A stretch of 64,000 nt of DNA from Actinomadura violacea. Its GTDB lineage: Bacteria; Actinomycetota; Actinomycetes; Streptosporangiales; Streptosporangiaceae. Location of the stretch: positions 124,001-188,000 of the forward strand of contig NZ_JAGEPF010000006.1 in assembly GCF_017573465.1 (NCBI RefSeq). The letters are read 5' to 3'. The position numbers and the translations under genes were made by a program. Shown piece after piece: positions 1-8,849 of the stretch. The notes under the pieces were generated by a model. That model did no database searches, was not told the origin of the DNA, and was given only the letters and a program-made list of their open reading frames with translations. Position 1 is the stretch's first letter. Each line of letters starts with the position of its first letter.

Positions 1-161
1 CGGTCTACACCCGGCCAGGCCAGGAGCACTGGCACGGCGCCGCACCCGACGCGTTCATGGAGCACCTGGCGCTGTGGGAGGGCACCGGCGACCCCGGCGT
101 CCCCGAGACCGTCTGGGGCGACAAGGTCACCGACGCCGAGTACGGCGGCCCGCGCGCCTGA
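1..161 (+). CDS. Cupin-domain protein, C-terminal fragment
   Basis: The window opens inside this gene. Reading from base 3 gives 52 residues and a TGA at 159-161. The motif PGQEHWHGA resembles the last metal-binding strand of small cupins of the mandelonitrile-lyase/carboxymuconolactone-associated type, where the His residues bind a metal. The upstream part is missing, so substrate and full length cannot be judged. It lies 38 bases before a zinc alcohol dehydrogenase on the same strand and may share its transcript. Confidence 0.6.
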   Translation, partial: VYTRPGQEHWHGAAPDAFMEHLALWEGTGDPGVPETVWGDKVTDAEYGGPRA

Positions 162-199
162 CCGCGTTCACTTTCCCGAACACCTAGGAGATTCCTTTC

Positions 200-1222
200 A
201 TGCTTGGAGCCGTCCTGCACGCCCCCGGCGACGTGCGCGTCGAGGAGCGCGCCGACCCGGCGATCATCGAGCCGACCGACGCGGTCATCCGGCTGTCGGC
301 GACCTGCATCTGCGGGTCGGACCTGTGGCCCTACCGGGGCGTCGAGAAGCCCGGCGGGCCCGTCCCGATGGGGCACGAGTACGTCGGGATCGTCGAGGAG
401 GTCGGCGCGGACGTCCGGACGATCAAGCCGGGCCAGTTCGTGATCGGCTCGTTCTGGGCGTCCGACGACACCTGCGAGCTGTGCCGCGCCGGCTACCAGA
501 GCTCGTGCGTGCACCGCGTGCTGATGGGCACGATCGGCACGCAGTCCCAGCTCGCCCGCGTCCCGCTCGCCGACGGCACCCTGGTCGCCACGCCGGAGCC
601 GCCGCCCGCCGACCTCGTCCCGAGCCTGCTCGCCGCGTCCGACGTGCTCGGCACCGGCTGGTTCGGCGCCGTCGCCGCCGAGGCGGGGCCGGGTAAGACC
701 GTAGCGGTCGTCGGGGACGGCGCGGTCGGGCTGTGCGGCGTGCTCGCCGCGCGGCGGCTCGGCGCCGAGCGGATCATCGCGATGAGCCGGCACGCTCCGC
801 GCCAGGAGCTCGCGCTCGCGTTCGGCGCGACCGACATCGTGACCGAGCGCGGCGCCGACGGCGTCGCGAAGATCAAGGAGATGACCGGCGGGCTCGGCGC
901 GCACAGCGTCATCGAGGCGGTCGGCACGCAGGAGTCGATGACGCAGGCGATCCGGTCCACCCGCCCGGGCGGGCACGTCGGGTTCGTCGGCGTCTCGCAC
1001 GGCGTGGAGCTGCCCGGCGAGGAGCTGTTCTTCTCCCAGGTGCACCTGCACGGCGGGCCCGCGCCCGTCCGCCGCTTCCTGCCCGAGCTGGTCGACCTGA
1101 TCTGGCGCCGCGAGATCGACCCGGGCCGTGTCTTCGACCTCACCCTGCCGCTGGAGGAGTCCGCCGAGGGGTACCGGGCGATGGACGAGCGCCGCGCGAT
1201 CAAGGTCCTGCTGACGCCCTGA
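200..1222 (+). CDS. Zinc-dependent alcohol dehydrogenase (MDR superfamily)
   Basis: This 340-residue protein should be a cytosolic NAD(P)-dependent oxidoreductase acting on an alcohol/aldehyde pair. The N-terminal GroES-like half shows the catalytic zinc ligands (CICGSD near residues 36-41 and GHE near 58-60). It also has the structural-zinc loop, with Cys residues near 92, 95 and 103. The Rossmann half contains GDGAVGLCGVLAARRLGA near residue 172. The ATG follows AGGAG with normal spacing. It sits directly behind the cupin gene and converges with the sigma-factor gene. The substrate cannot be read from the sequence; the closest family label is threonine-dehydrogenase/Zn-ADH-like. Confidence 0.85.
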   Translation: MLGAVLHAPGDVRVEERADPAIIEPTDAVIRLSATCICGSDLWPYRGVEKPGGPVPMGHEYVGIVEEVGADVRTIKPGQFVIGSFWASDDTCELCRAGYQSSCVHRVLMGTIGTQSQLARVPLADGTLVATPEPPPADLVPSLLAASDVLGTGWFGAVAAEAGPGKTVAVVGDGAVGLCGVLAARRLGAERIIAMSRHAPRQELALAFGATDIVTERGADGVAKIKEMTGGLGAHSVIEAVGTQESMTQAIRSTRPGGHVGFVGVSHGVELPGEELFFSQVHLHGGPAPVRRFLPELVDLIWRREIDPGRVFDLTLPLEESAEGYRAMDERRAIKVLLTP

Positions 1223-1228
1223 CGCGGG

Positions 1229-2107
1229 TCAGGCCACCCAGGACGGGACGATCCGGCCCAGCCGCGCCGGGTCGGTGAGCCCGCGGATCGCGGTCACGGC
1301 CCCGTCCTCGACCGTGAACGCCAGGACCGTGACGGGCCGTCCGCCGACGGTGATGAGCACGCCCGGACGGCCGTCGACGAGGACCGGATGGCCGGTCGCA
1401 TTCGGCCGCGCGAACCGGCTCGCCTGCGCCGCCACCTCGGCCGCCCCGCGGACGACCACGCCCCCGCCGGGGCCGTGCGCCCGCAGCTCCACGTTCGGGG
1501 CGAGCACGGACAGCAGGCCCGCGACGTCGCCCCGGCCCGCCGCCGCCAGGAACGCCTCGACGACGTCCCGGGCCGCGGCGCCGGAGCCGGCCGCGGGCGC
1601 GGGCGCGCCCGACCGCAGCCGCCCGCGGGCCCGGCTGGCGAGCATCTTGGCGGCCGGGGTGCTCCGGCCGAGGACCCCGGCGATCGCGTCGAACGGCACG
1701 TCGAACACGTCGTGGAGCACGAACGACACCCGCTCCGCCGGGGTCAGCGCGTCCATGACGACGTACAGCGCGAGGCCCACGGACTCGGCGAGCAACGCCT
1801 CCTCCTCGGGATCGATCCGCGCGTCCGCGGACGCGTCGAGGGGGAGCGCGCCGAGGTCGAGTTCGAGGGGCTGCTCGCGCCGCGTCCCGCGCCTGCGCAG
1901 GGCGTCCAGGCAGATCCGGCCGGTCACCGTGGTGAGCCATCCGCGCAGGTCCGCGATGCCGGCGGCGCCGGTCCGCGCGAGCCGCAGCCATGCCTCCTGG
2001 ACAGCGTCGTCCGCGTCGGAATGGGAGGCGAGCACGCGGAACGCGACCGCGTGCAGGTAGGGGCGGTGGGCCTCGAACTGCGCGGCGAGCCGCTCCTCGT
2101 CGGTCAC
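1229..2107 (-). CDS. ECF sigma factor with SnoaL-like C-terminal domain (SigJ/ECF41-like)
   Basis: The 292-residue protein has sigma-70 regions 2 and 4 in the first ~170 residues. Region 2 contains DADDAVQEAWLRLAR, and region 4 reads LTPAERVSFVLHDVF, then the recognition helix. A C-terminal SnoaL-like domain of about 110 residues follows (DVVEAFLAAAGRGDVAGLLSVL). This architecture defines the ECF41/SigJ groups, in which the extension replaces an anti-sigma factor. The GTG at 2107 was chosen because GAGGAGG lies just upstream and the longer reading frame upstream has no family match. It is divergent from a carboxymuconolactone-decarboxylase-family gene, the usual ECF41 partner, and a strong palindrome separates them. 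Its direct target is probably that neighbour. Confidence 0.88.
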   Translation of the reverse strand: MTDEERLAAQFEAHRPYLHAVAFRVLASHSDADDAVQEAWLRLARTGAAGIADLRGWLTTVTGRICLDALRRRGTRREQPLELDLGALPLDASADARIDPEEEALLAESVGLALYVVMDALTPAERVSFVLHDVFDVPFDAIAGVLGRSTPAAKMLASRARGRLRSGAPAPAAGSGAAARDVVEAFLAAAGRGDVAGLLSVLAPNVELRAHGPGGGVVVRGAAEVAAQASRFARPNATGHPVLVDGRPGVLITVGGRPVTVLAFTVEDGAVTAIRGLTDPARLGRIVPSWVA

Positions 2108-2161
2108 GGTCCTCCTCGGTGGACGGCGGTGTGTCACTACCAGGACGCATCGGGCCCCGGT

Positions 2162-2191
2162 GAGGTAACGCCGCGGTGGCCGCGTTACCTC
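2162..2191. promoter_or_regulatory. Inverted repeat between the sigma factor and its CMD partner
   Basis: GAGGTAACGC and GCGTTACCTC are perfect 10-base arms around a 10-base centre. With one unpaired base the match extends outward through CCGG on both sides. It lies midway in the 145-base divergent intergenic region, so it could serve as an operator for both genes. No regulator other than the sigma factor is adjacent. Confidence 0.55.
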
Positions 2192-2252
2192 CCGGTGCGT
2201 CCGGTCGTCGTAGTGGCGTTCACCGATCGGCGAGACGTTCCCAGGAGGAGCG

Positions 2253-2708
2253 ATGAGGGCAAGGATCCACGAGCGGCCGACCCATCCCGACGTCATGAAG
2301 GGCGTCCAGCTGCTCTTCGGGCGCGTGTACGCGGGCGGGGTGCCGCGCGAGACGCTGGAGCTGGTGCACCAGCGCGTGAGCCAGATCAACGGCTGCAGTG
2401 CCTGCCATGACGCGGGCGCCGCGGGCGCGGCCGGGGCCGGCGTCTCCGCTGAGAAGCTGCTGGGCGTCGCCGCCTGGTACGAGGACCCGCGGTTCGACGA
2501 GGCGGAGCGGGCGGCGCTGGCGCTCGCCGAGGCCGCGACCCGGCTGGCCGACCGGCCCGGCGCCGTCACTGACGAGATCTGGGCGGAGGCCGCGCGGCAC
2601 TACGGCGAGCGGCAGCTCGAGTCGCTGGTGCTGATGGTGTCGATCACCAACTTCTTCAACCGGATCAACACGACCTTCCGGATCCCCGCCGGGACCAGGT
2701 GGGACTGA
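2253..2708 (+). CDS. Carboxymuconolactone decarboxylase (AhpD-like) family protein
   Basis: The 151-residue helical protein has the AhpD/CMD core, including the motif INGCSACHDAG. Cys48 and Cys51 form a CxxC pair that in relatives such as AhpD supports thiol peroxidase activity. The His usually found four residues after the second Cys is absent; a His directly follows it instead. The ATG is preceded by AGGAGG. Its pairing with a divergent SigJ/ECF41-like sigma factor is a recurrent arrangement and suggests sigma-controlled expression, perhaps in an oxidative or electrophile response. The exact substrate is unknown. Confidence 0.85.
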   Translation: MRARIHERPTHPDVMKGVQLLFGRVYAGGVPRETLELVHQRVSQINGCSACHDAGAAGAAGAGVSAEKLLGVAAWYEDPRFDEAERAALALAEAATRLADRPGAVTDEIWAEAARHYGERQLESLVLMVSITNFFNRINTTFRIPAGTRWD

Positions 2709-2783
2709 CCTCGCGGCCGGACGCACCCCGCGGCCGGCGTGGCAGGATCGTGGCACGCCGAGTATGCGGGGGTATCCGAGATC

Positions 2784-4862
2784 GTGGAAGGGCGCGCGCT
2801 GGGGCCGCGGCTGATCGTCGGGGCCGTGCTGGCGGCGTTCGCGGGGGTGTACGTGCTGGCCGCGCCCGCCCGGACCGCGGGCGCCGGCCGGGTGTCGGCC
2901 GCGGTCGCCCTGGTGGCGGTCGTGCTGGGCGTCCAGATCGTCCGGGTCGTCTCGCGGGACGGGCGGTGGCGCTGGGCCATCCCCGCGCAGGCCGCGGCGG
3001 CCTACGCGGGCGTGCTGGCGTTCGGCACGTCCCTCGCGACCCTCGGGTTCGTCGTCGGTTCGCTGCTGCTGGCGGGCGTGTGGCCGGTGGCGGTGGTGGT
3101 CGTGGGGAGCGCGGCGGTCCTCGGCGACGCCGACGGCACGATCAGCTGCCTGCTCCTCGGCCTCGTCGTCTACGGGCTGGTGCGCCTCGCGGACCGGGCG
3201 GACGACACGGCGGCGGCGCGGCTGCCGCTGACGATGGCGGCGGTGGCGCGGGAGCGGCTGCGCATCGCGGCGGAACTGAACCGCGGGCTCGGCGAGGGCC
3301 TGCGGGCGATCTCGGACGGGAGCCGGCGGGCGCTCGGGCGGCCCGAGGCGATCGGCGACGTCCTGGAGGTCGCGCGCAGCTCCCTGAACGAGGCCAGGGC
3401 CGCCGCGGCGGACTTCCGCAGCATGTCGCTGGCGCCCGAGGCGTCCGCAGCGCGCGCGCTGCTGGAGTCGGCGGACATCGAGGCGGCGGTGCGGACCGGC
3501 CACAGCGAACCCCTGGGCCCGGCGGGCGCCCTGCTCGCGATGGCGCTGCGCGAGGCCGTCACGGACGTGGTGCGGGTCGGGACGGCGCGCCACTGCGTCA
3601 TCGAGACCTCCGAGCGGGACGGCTTCGTCCGGCTCCGCGTGGTGAACGACGGCGTCCGGACGGCCGAGCTCGGCGAGGACGGGCTGGAGAGCGCGGCGCG
3701 CCGGGTGCGGGCGGCGGGCGGGTCGTTCTCCACCGGCCTCGGGGAGGACGGCAGGTTCGCGGTCGAGGCGGCCGTGCGGGCGGGGGAGCGGCCCGTGAGC
3801 CTGCCGGACCGGACCGCGTACCGGCTGTCCATGGGGCTGCTGGCCGCCGTGCTGGCCGGTCTGTCGGCCAAGGGCCTGCTCGTGATCCCGTGGGGGCCGA
3901 AGTGGGCCCTGGCCGCGGTGCTGCTCGCCGTCATCGGCGCTCTCCAGATGCTGTGGACGGCCCGCGGGCGGCCCCGGGCGTGGGTGGCGCTGCTGGCGGT
4001 GCTGGCCGTCGTCCCCGTCCCGGTGGTCGGGAAGATGTGGCTGGGCGTCGCGGGGTTCCTGGTCGGAACGCTGCTGGTGGGCGTCCGGCGCGGCGTCGCG
4101 GTCCCGTTGACGGGGGTGACGATGGCGGGCGTCGGCGCCGCGGCGTGGGCGCTCGGGCTCGGGCCCGCGGCCGTGACGAACTGGGTGGTCAGCACGCTGG
4201 TCACGGGCCTGCTGGTGTACGGGCTCGTCCGGCTGGCGCGGCTCGTCCGGGACCTGCGGGCTGCGGGGGAGGAGCTGGCGCGGGCGGCGACGGTCCAGGA
4301 GCGGCTGCGGGCGGCGCGCGACCTGCACGATCTGCTGGGGCACAGCCTCGCGGCGATCCTGCTGAAGTGCGAGCTGGCGCGGCGGCTCGCGGACGTCGAT
4401 CCGGCGCGCGCGCGGGCGGAGCTTGAGGAGGTCGTCGCGATGGCGGAGCGCGCCGGCCGGGACCTGGAGGCCGCGACCGGCGGCGACGCCGGGCTGTCCC
4501 TGGACGGGGAGGCGCGTTCCGCGCGGTCGGTGCTGACGGCGGCGGGCGTCGAGGTCGAGATGGACCTCGCACACGGAGAGGTGGAGGACGGGACGTCGGC
4601 GGTGCTCGGCACGGTGCTGCGCGAGGCCGTGACCAACGTGCTCAGGCACAGCGCCGCCACGCGCTGCGTCATCATGACCGCGCAGGAGGACGGTGTGGTC
4701 CGGCTGGTCGTGGAGAACGACGGGCTGGATCCGGCGGCGCCGCGTACGGCGCCCGGGTCGGGGATCGGGAATCTGACGACGCGGATGGCCTCGGCCGGAG
4801 GGACGCTCAGCGCGCGCGCCGACGGCAAGGGCGGCTTCCGGGTGGAGGCCGTGGTCGGCTAG
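2784..4862 (+). CDS. Tandem (double) DesK-type sensor histidine kinase with degenerate first half
   Basis: The 692-residue membrane protein contains two consecutive membrane/DHp/HATPase units. The second is canonical: about five hydrophobic segments, then ARDLHDLLGHSL with the phospho-accepting His near residue 515, the N-box REAVTNVLRHS and the G-box GSGIGNL. The first unit has the same layout, but IAAELNRGLGEGL puts Asn166 where His should be, the N-box reads REAVTDVV, and the glycine box is missing. It should therefore be catalytically dead and may act as a sensory or dimerisation half. The GTG at 2784 is preferred; an in-frame GTG at 2739 would add 15 residues. The neighbouring response regulator is on the opposite strand, and a MacB-like exporter follows. 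Confidence 0.85.
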   Translation: MEGRALGPRLIVGAVLAAFAGVYVLAAPARTAGAGRVSAAVALVAVVLGVQIVRVVSRDGRWRWAIPAQAAAAYAGVLAFGTSLATLGFVVGSLLLAGVWPVAVVVVGSAAVLGDADGTISCLLLGLVVYGLVRLADRADDTAAARLPLTMAAVARERLRIAAELNRGLGEGLRAISDGSRRALGRPEAIGDVLEVARSSLNEARAAAADFRSMSLAPEASAARALLESADIEAAVRTGHSEPLGPAGALLAMALREAVTDVVRVGTARHCVIETSERDGFVRLRVVNDGVRTAELGEDGLESAARRVRAAGGSFSTGLGEDGRFAVEAAVRAGERPVSLPDRTAYRLSMGLLAAVLAGLSAKGLLVIPWGPKWALAAVLLAVIGALQMLWTARGRPRAWVALLAVLAVVPVPVVGKMWLGVAGFLVGTLLVGVRRGVAVPLTGVTMAGVGAAAWALGLGPAAVTNWVVSTLVTGLLVYGLVRLARLVRDLRAAGEELARAATVQERLRAARDLHDLLGHSLAAILLKCELARRLADVDPARARAELEEVVAMAERAGRDLEAATGGDAGLSLDGEARSARSVLTAAGVEVEMDLAHGEVEDGTSAVLGTVLREAVTNVLRHSAATRCVIMTAQEDGVVRLVVENDGLDPAAPRTAPGSGIGNLTTRMASAGGTLSARADGKGGFRVEAVVG

Positions 4863-4884
4863 AGCCGGCCGGAGGGCGAGGCGG

Positions 4885-5490
4885 CTAGAGCCAGCCGGCC
4901 TCCTGCGCGATGCGGGCCGCGTCGGTGCGGTTGCGCGCGTTGAGCTTGGTGACGACGGCGGTCAGGTAGTTGCGGACGGTCCCGGCCGACAGGTGCAGCC
5001 GCTCGGCGATCTCCGGCGCCTCGGCGCCCTCGGCGGCCAGCCGCAGCACGTCCGTCTCGCGCGGGGTGAGCGGGTTGTCGGCCAGGTCCCAGGCGGTGAG
5101 GGCGAGCTTGGGGTCCAGGACCCGCTCGCCCGCGGCGACCTTGCGGATCCCGGCGGCGAGCTCGTCCGGCGGCGCCGTCTTCAGCAGGAAGCCGCGGACG
5201 TTCGCCGCGAGGGCGCGGCGCAGGTGGCCGGGCTTGCCGTGCCCGGTGAGGATCAGCGTCGCGACGCCCGGGAGCTCCTCGCGCAGGGCCGCGGCGGCCG
5301 CGAGTCCGTCCATGCCGGGCATGTCGACGTCCAGCACGGCGACGTCCGGGCGGGCGGTGCGGGCGGCGGCGAGCACCTCGTCGCCGCGGTCGACCTCGGC
5401 CACCACCGTCAGGTCCGGTTCGAGCGACAGCAGCGCCGCCAGCGCGCTGCGCACGATGTGGTGGTCGTCCGCCAGAAGCAGTTTGATCAC
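4885..5490 (-). CDS. NarL/LuxR-type response regulator
   Basis: The 201-residue protein has a receiver domain (acidic pair at residues 8-9, phospho-acceptor Asp54 in VLDVDMPG, and the conserved Lys in FLLKTA). The C-terminal LuxR-type helix-turn-helix is about residues 135-195 (LTPRETDVLRLAAEG, then the recognition helix). It is the probable cognate partner of the double histidine kinase, though the two genes converge rather than forming the usual operon. By analogy with DesR/LiaR-type systems next to ABC exporters, it likely controls the exporter genes at 5600-8763. Confidence 0.9.
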   Translation of the reverse strand: MIKLLLADDHHIVRSALAALLSLEPDLTVVAEVDRGDEVLAAARTARPDVAVLDVDMPGMDGLAAAAALREELPGVATLILTGHGKPGHLRRALAANVRGFLLKTAPPDELAAGIRKVAAGERVLDPKLALTAWDLADNPLTPRETDVLRLAAEGAEAPEIAERLHLSAGTVRNYLTAVVTKLNARNRTDAARIAQEAGWL

Positions 5491-5599
5491 GGCTCAAGTC
5501 TGCCAGTGAGCGCGTCACGGGCCGGACCATGACGAGGTCACATAGGACCGGTGATGTGCTCTCTGGCCCGTGAAGCCCCAGGTCAGAAGACTTGTCCCC

Positions 5600-6346
5600 A
5601 TGAACGAAGCGGTGCGGACGGACGCGGTGAGCATGGACCGGGTGAGCAAGGTGTACGGCAAGGGGAGGGGCGCGGTGGCGGCGCTGCGCGAGGTGTCGGC
5701 GGGCATCCCGCGCGGCCGGTTCACCGCCGTGATGGGCCCGTCGGGGTCGGGGAAGAGCACGTTCCTGCACTGCGCGGCGGGCCTGGACACCCCGACGTCC
5801 GGCAGCGTCCGGCTGGGCGAGACGGAGCTGTCGTCGATGAACGAGACGAAGCTGACGGAGCTGCGCAGGCAGCGGGTCGGTTTCGTGTTCCAGGCGTTCA
5901 ACCTGGTGTCGTCGCTGACCGTCGAGCAGAACATCACCTTGCCGCTGAGGCTCGCCCGTACGCGGGTCGACCGGAAATGGCTGGACGAGGTCGTCGGGAG
6001 GGTCGGCCTTAGCGAACGCACAGGGCACCGCCCGGCGCAGTTGTCCGGTGGGCAGCAGCAGCGCGTCGCCATAGCGCGCGCACTGGTGACGCGTCCGGAA
6101 GTGGTGTTCGGGGACGAGCCGACCGGCGCGCTCGACACGATGACGGCCCGGGACGTCCTGGCCCTGCTGCGCGAGACCGTCGACGCCATGGGGCAGACGG
6201 TCGTGATGGTGACCCACGACCCGGTCGCCGCGTCCTACGCGGACACGGTGCTGTTCCTCGCGGACGGCCGGATCGTCGACACGATGGACGCGCCGTCCAG
6301 TGACAAGGTGGCGGCCCGCATGACCCGGCTGGGGGCGTGGAAGTGA
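5600..6346 (+). CDS. ABC exporter ATP-binding subunit (MacB/LolD-like)
   Basis: The 248-residue ATPase has Walker A GPSGSGKST (residues 46-54), the Q-loop region FVFQAFNLV, the signature LSGGQQQRVAIARAL, Walker B VVFGDEPTGALD and an H-loop THD. The GALD D-loop and short length fit the MacB/LolD/YxdL exporter class, which works with FtsX-type permeases on peptides or lipids. The ATG at 5600 fits the family N-terminus; a GTG 30 bases upstream is possible. Its stop overlaps the start of the permease gene, so the two are translationally coupled. The flanking two-component system suggests a role in cell-envelope or antimicrobial-peptide stress. Confidence 0.9.
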   Translation: MNEAVRTDAVSMDRVSKVYGKGRGAVAALREVSAGIPRGRFTAVMGPSGSGKSTFLHCAAGLDTPTSGSVRLGETELSSMNETKLTELRRQRVGFVFQAFNLVSSLTVEQNITLPLRLARTRVDRKWLDEVVGRVGLSERTGHRPAQLSGGQQQRVAIARALVTRPEVVFGDEPTGALDTMTARDVLALLRETVDAMGQTVVMVTHDPVAASYADTVLFLADGRIVDTMDAPSSDKVAARMTRLGAWK

Positions 6347-8763
6347 TGCTGGAGATCGTTCTTTCCACGGTGCGGCACCGCAAGGCGGGGTTCGCGGGGG
6401 CGTTCGTCGCGCTGCTGTGCGCGGCGGCGCTGGTGTGCGCGTGCGGGATCCTCCTGGACACCGGGCTGCGCGGCTCGGTCGCGCCGCAGCGGTACGCGGG
6501 GGCGCCGGTGGTGGTGACCGGCGACCAGTTCGTCCACCAGACGAAGGTCAAGAAGAAGGGCAAGGTCAAGCACAAGGCGAAGGCGATCGCCGAGCGCGCG
6601 TGGCTGCCCGCGTCGGCCGCGGAGAAGGTCCGCGCGGCGGGCGCGCGCAACGTCGTCACCGAGGTGGCGTTCCCCGCGGAGATCGGCTCCGGGGCGGGCG
6701 AGTCGTGGGGGCACGGCTGGGAGTCGGCCGCGCTGACCCCGTTCACGCTGCGGGAGGGCCGGGCGCCCGCCGTCCGCGACGAGATCGTCGTGGACGCGGC
6801 GACGGCCCGCGCGAACGGCCTGCGCGTCGGCTCGCGGGTGCGGGTCGCGTCCGCCGAGCCCGGCGAGTACCGGGTGTCCGGCGTGACACGGGAGGCGCTG
6901 AAGGACCAGGCGGCGATCTTCTTCAGCGGCGCCGAGGCGCGCCGGCTGGCCGGGCACCCCGGCATGGTCACCGCGATCGGCGCGACCGGCTCGAAGGCCG
7001 CGATCGCCGGCGCGCTGCGCGGCGTCCGCGCCACCGTGCACACCGGCGCGGACCGCGGCCGGGCCGAGTTCCCCGGTGCGGAGCGGTCCCGCATCAAGCT
7101 GATCAGCATGGGCGGCGCGCTCGGCGGGACGGCGCTGCTCGTCGCGATCCTCGTCGTGTCCGGCACGTTCGCGCTCTCGGTGCAGCAGCGGCAGCGGGAG
7201 ATCGCGCTGCTGCGCGCCGTCGCCGCGACGCCGCGGCAGGTCCGCCGGATGCTCGGGCAGGAGGCGCTGCTCATCGGCCTCGCCGCCGGGCCGCTCGGCG
7301 CCGCCGCCGGGGTGCCGCTGGCGTTCTGGCTGCGCGACCGGTTCCGCGGACTCGGCGCCCTGCCCGCCAACCTCGACCTGGTCGTGAGCCCGTTCCCGCC
7401 GGTCGCGGCGGGGGCCGCGGCGATCGTCGCGGCGGTCGCGGCGGCCCGGGTCGCCGCGCGCCGCACCGCGCGGATCCGGCCGGTGGAGGCGCTCGGCGAC
7501 GCGGCGCTGACCCCGCCGCGGCTCGGCGCCGTCCGCACCGTCGCCGGGCTGCTGGTCCTCGCGGGCGCCGTCGTGCTGACGGTCGTGCTCGGCGGCCTGC
7601 ACACCGAGGCCGCCGCGAGCCCCGTCACGATGCTGGCCGCGATCGTGTGGACGGTCGCCGCCGCGCTGCTCGGCCCGGTCGTCGCCCGCGCCGCCGTCGC
7701 GGTCCTCGGCGTCCCGCTGCGCGCGTTCCCGGTCGGCGGGCACCTCGCCGCCGCGAACCTCGGCGCGGGCGCCCGGCGCCTCGCGTCCGTGATCACGCCG
7801 CTGACGCTGATGACCGGGCTCACCGCCACGATCCTGTTCGCCCAGACGACCACCGGCCACGCCGCGGTCCGGCAGGCCACCGAGGGCACGCTCGCCGCGC
7901 ACGTCGCCGGCCCGAAGATTCCGCACGGCACCGCGGAGGAGATCCGCCGCGCGCCCGGCGTCACCGCCGTGACGGAGGTCGTGCGCAGCACCGTCCGGGT
8001 CGGGCTGCAGAACTACGGCGTGCAGGGCGTCACCACCGCCGGGCTCGGCGCGACGATGGACCTCGATGTCCGCAGGGGCGACATCAAGGACCTGGACGCC
8101 TCGTCCGTCGCGGTCAGCACGACCGCCGCGTCGCGGCTGCACGTCGGGCCCGGCGACACGCTCCGGCTCACCCTCGGCGACGGCACGCCCGCCGCGCTCA
8201 AGGTCGTCGCCGTCTACGGGCGCGGGCTCGGCTTCGGCGACCTCACCGCCGACCACGACCTGCTCGCCGCGCACGTGGACGACCCGCGCGGCGCCGTCCT
8301 CATCGCCGGCACGCCGCCGAAGGGCCTGCCGACCGTCAGCGCCGCGACGCTCGCGCAGGACACCGCGTCCGCGAACGCCGAGGTCAACTACATCGCCATG
8401 GGCCTGATCATCGCGTTCACCGCGATCGCCGTCGTCAACACGCTCGCGATGTCGACCGCCGACCGCGCCCGCGAGCTCGCGGTGCTGCGGCTCGCCGGCA
8501 CCACCCGCCGGCAGATCATGCGGATGCTCGGCTGGGAGACGCTCGCGGTCGTGCTGATCGCCGGCCTGCTCGGCACCGGGATCGCGCTCGCGACGCTCAC
8601 CGCGTTCGCGCGGGGCATGACCGATGGCGGGCCGTCCGTTCCGCCGCTCGCCCACCTGGGCGTCATCGCCTGGGGCGCCCTTCTCGCCGCGGTCGCGACG
8701 GCGCTGCCCGCGCGGCTGGCGATGCGGGCCCGTCCCGCCGACGCGGTCGGCGCCCGCGAGTGA
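6346..8763 (+). CDS. FtsX-like ABC permease
   Basis: The ~805-residue membrane protein has an N-terminal transmembrane helix, a large extracytoplasmic region, then two FtsX-type units of three to four helices (about residues 250-370 and 680-800) separated by a second external domain. The sequence LRAVAATPRQVRRMLGQEA and its counterpart LRLAGTTRRQIMRMLGWET are the paired FtsX coupling motifs. The external domain has a short Lys-rich stretch (KVKKKGKVKHKAKA, near residue 65), unusual for this family. The ATG overlaps the ATPase stop (ATGA). It pairs with the ATPase to form a complete exporter. Confidence 0.9.
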   Translation: MLEIVLSTVRHRKAGFAGAFVALLCAAALVCACGILLDTGLRGSVAPQRYAGAPVVVTGDQFVHQTKVKKKGKVKHKAKAIAERAWLPASAAEKVRAAGARNVVTEVAFPAEIGSGAGESWGHGWESAALTPFTLREGRAPAVRDEIVVDAATARANGLRVGSRVRVASAEPGEYRVSGVTREALKDQAAIFFSGAEARRLAGHPGMVTAIGATGSKAAIAGALRGVRATVHTGADRGRAEFPGAERSRIKLISMGGALGGTALLVAILVVSGTFALSVQQRQREIALLRAVAATPRQVRRMLGQEALLIGLAAGPLGAAAGVPLAFWLRDRFRGLGALPANLDLVVSPFPPVAAGAAAIVAAVAAARVAARRTARIRPVEALGDAALTPPRLGAVRTVAGLLVLAGAVVLTVVLGGLHTEAAASPVTMLAAIVWTVAAALLGPVVARAAVAVLGVPLRAFPVGGHLAAANLGAGARRLASVITPLTLMTGLTATILFAQTTTGHAAVRQATEGTLAAHVAGPKIPHGTAEEIRRAPGVTAVTEVVRSTVRVGLQNYGVQGVTTAGLGATMDLDVRRGDIKDLDASSVAVSTTAASRLHVGPGDTLRLTLGDGTPAALKVVAVYGRGLGFGDLTADHDLLAAHVDDPRGAVLIAGTPPKGLPTVSAATLAQDTASANAEVNYIAMGLIIAFTAIAVVNTLAMSTADRARELAVLRLAGTTRRQIMRMLGWETLAVVLIAGLLGTGIALATLTAFARGMTDGGPSVPPLAHLGVIAWGALLAAVATALPARLAMRARPADAVGARE

Positions 8764-8784
8764 CGCCCGGGCGCGCCCGCCGGC

Positions 8785-8819
8785 GGGACGGCCGTGAGCC
8801 CGCGCTCACCGGCCGTCCC
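8785..8819. terminator. Bidirectional hairpin between converging genes
   Basis: The arms GGGACGGCCGTGAG and CTCACCGGCCGTCCC pair over 14-15 bases with one bulge and a 6-base loop. It lies between the converging ABC permease and aldo/keto reductase genes. There is no T tract, as is common in GC-rich actinomycetes. Confidence 0.6.
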
Positions 8820-8849
8820 GAGGGCGGACGCGCCCCCCGCGCCCCCGGC

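Noticed and set aside
2132..2154. TGTCAC as an ECF41-type -35 element before the CMD gene
   Set aside because: No CGTC-like -10 at the expected spacing, so the match is partial.
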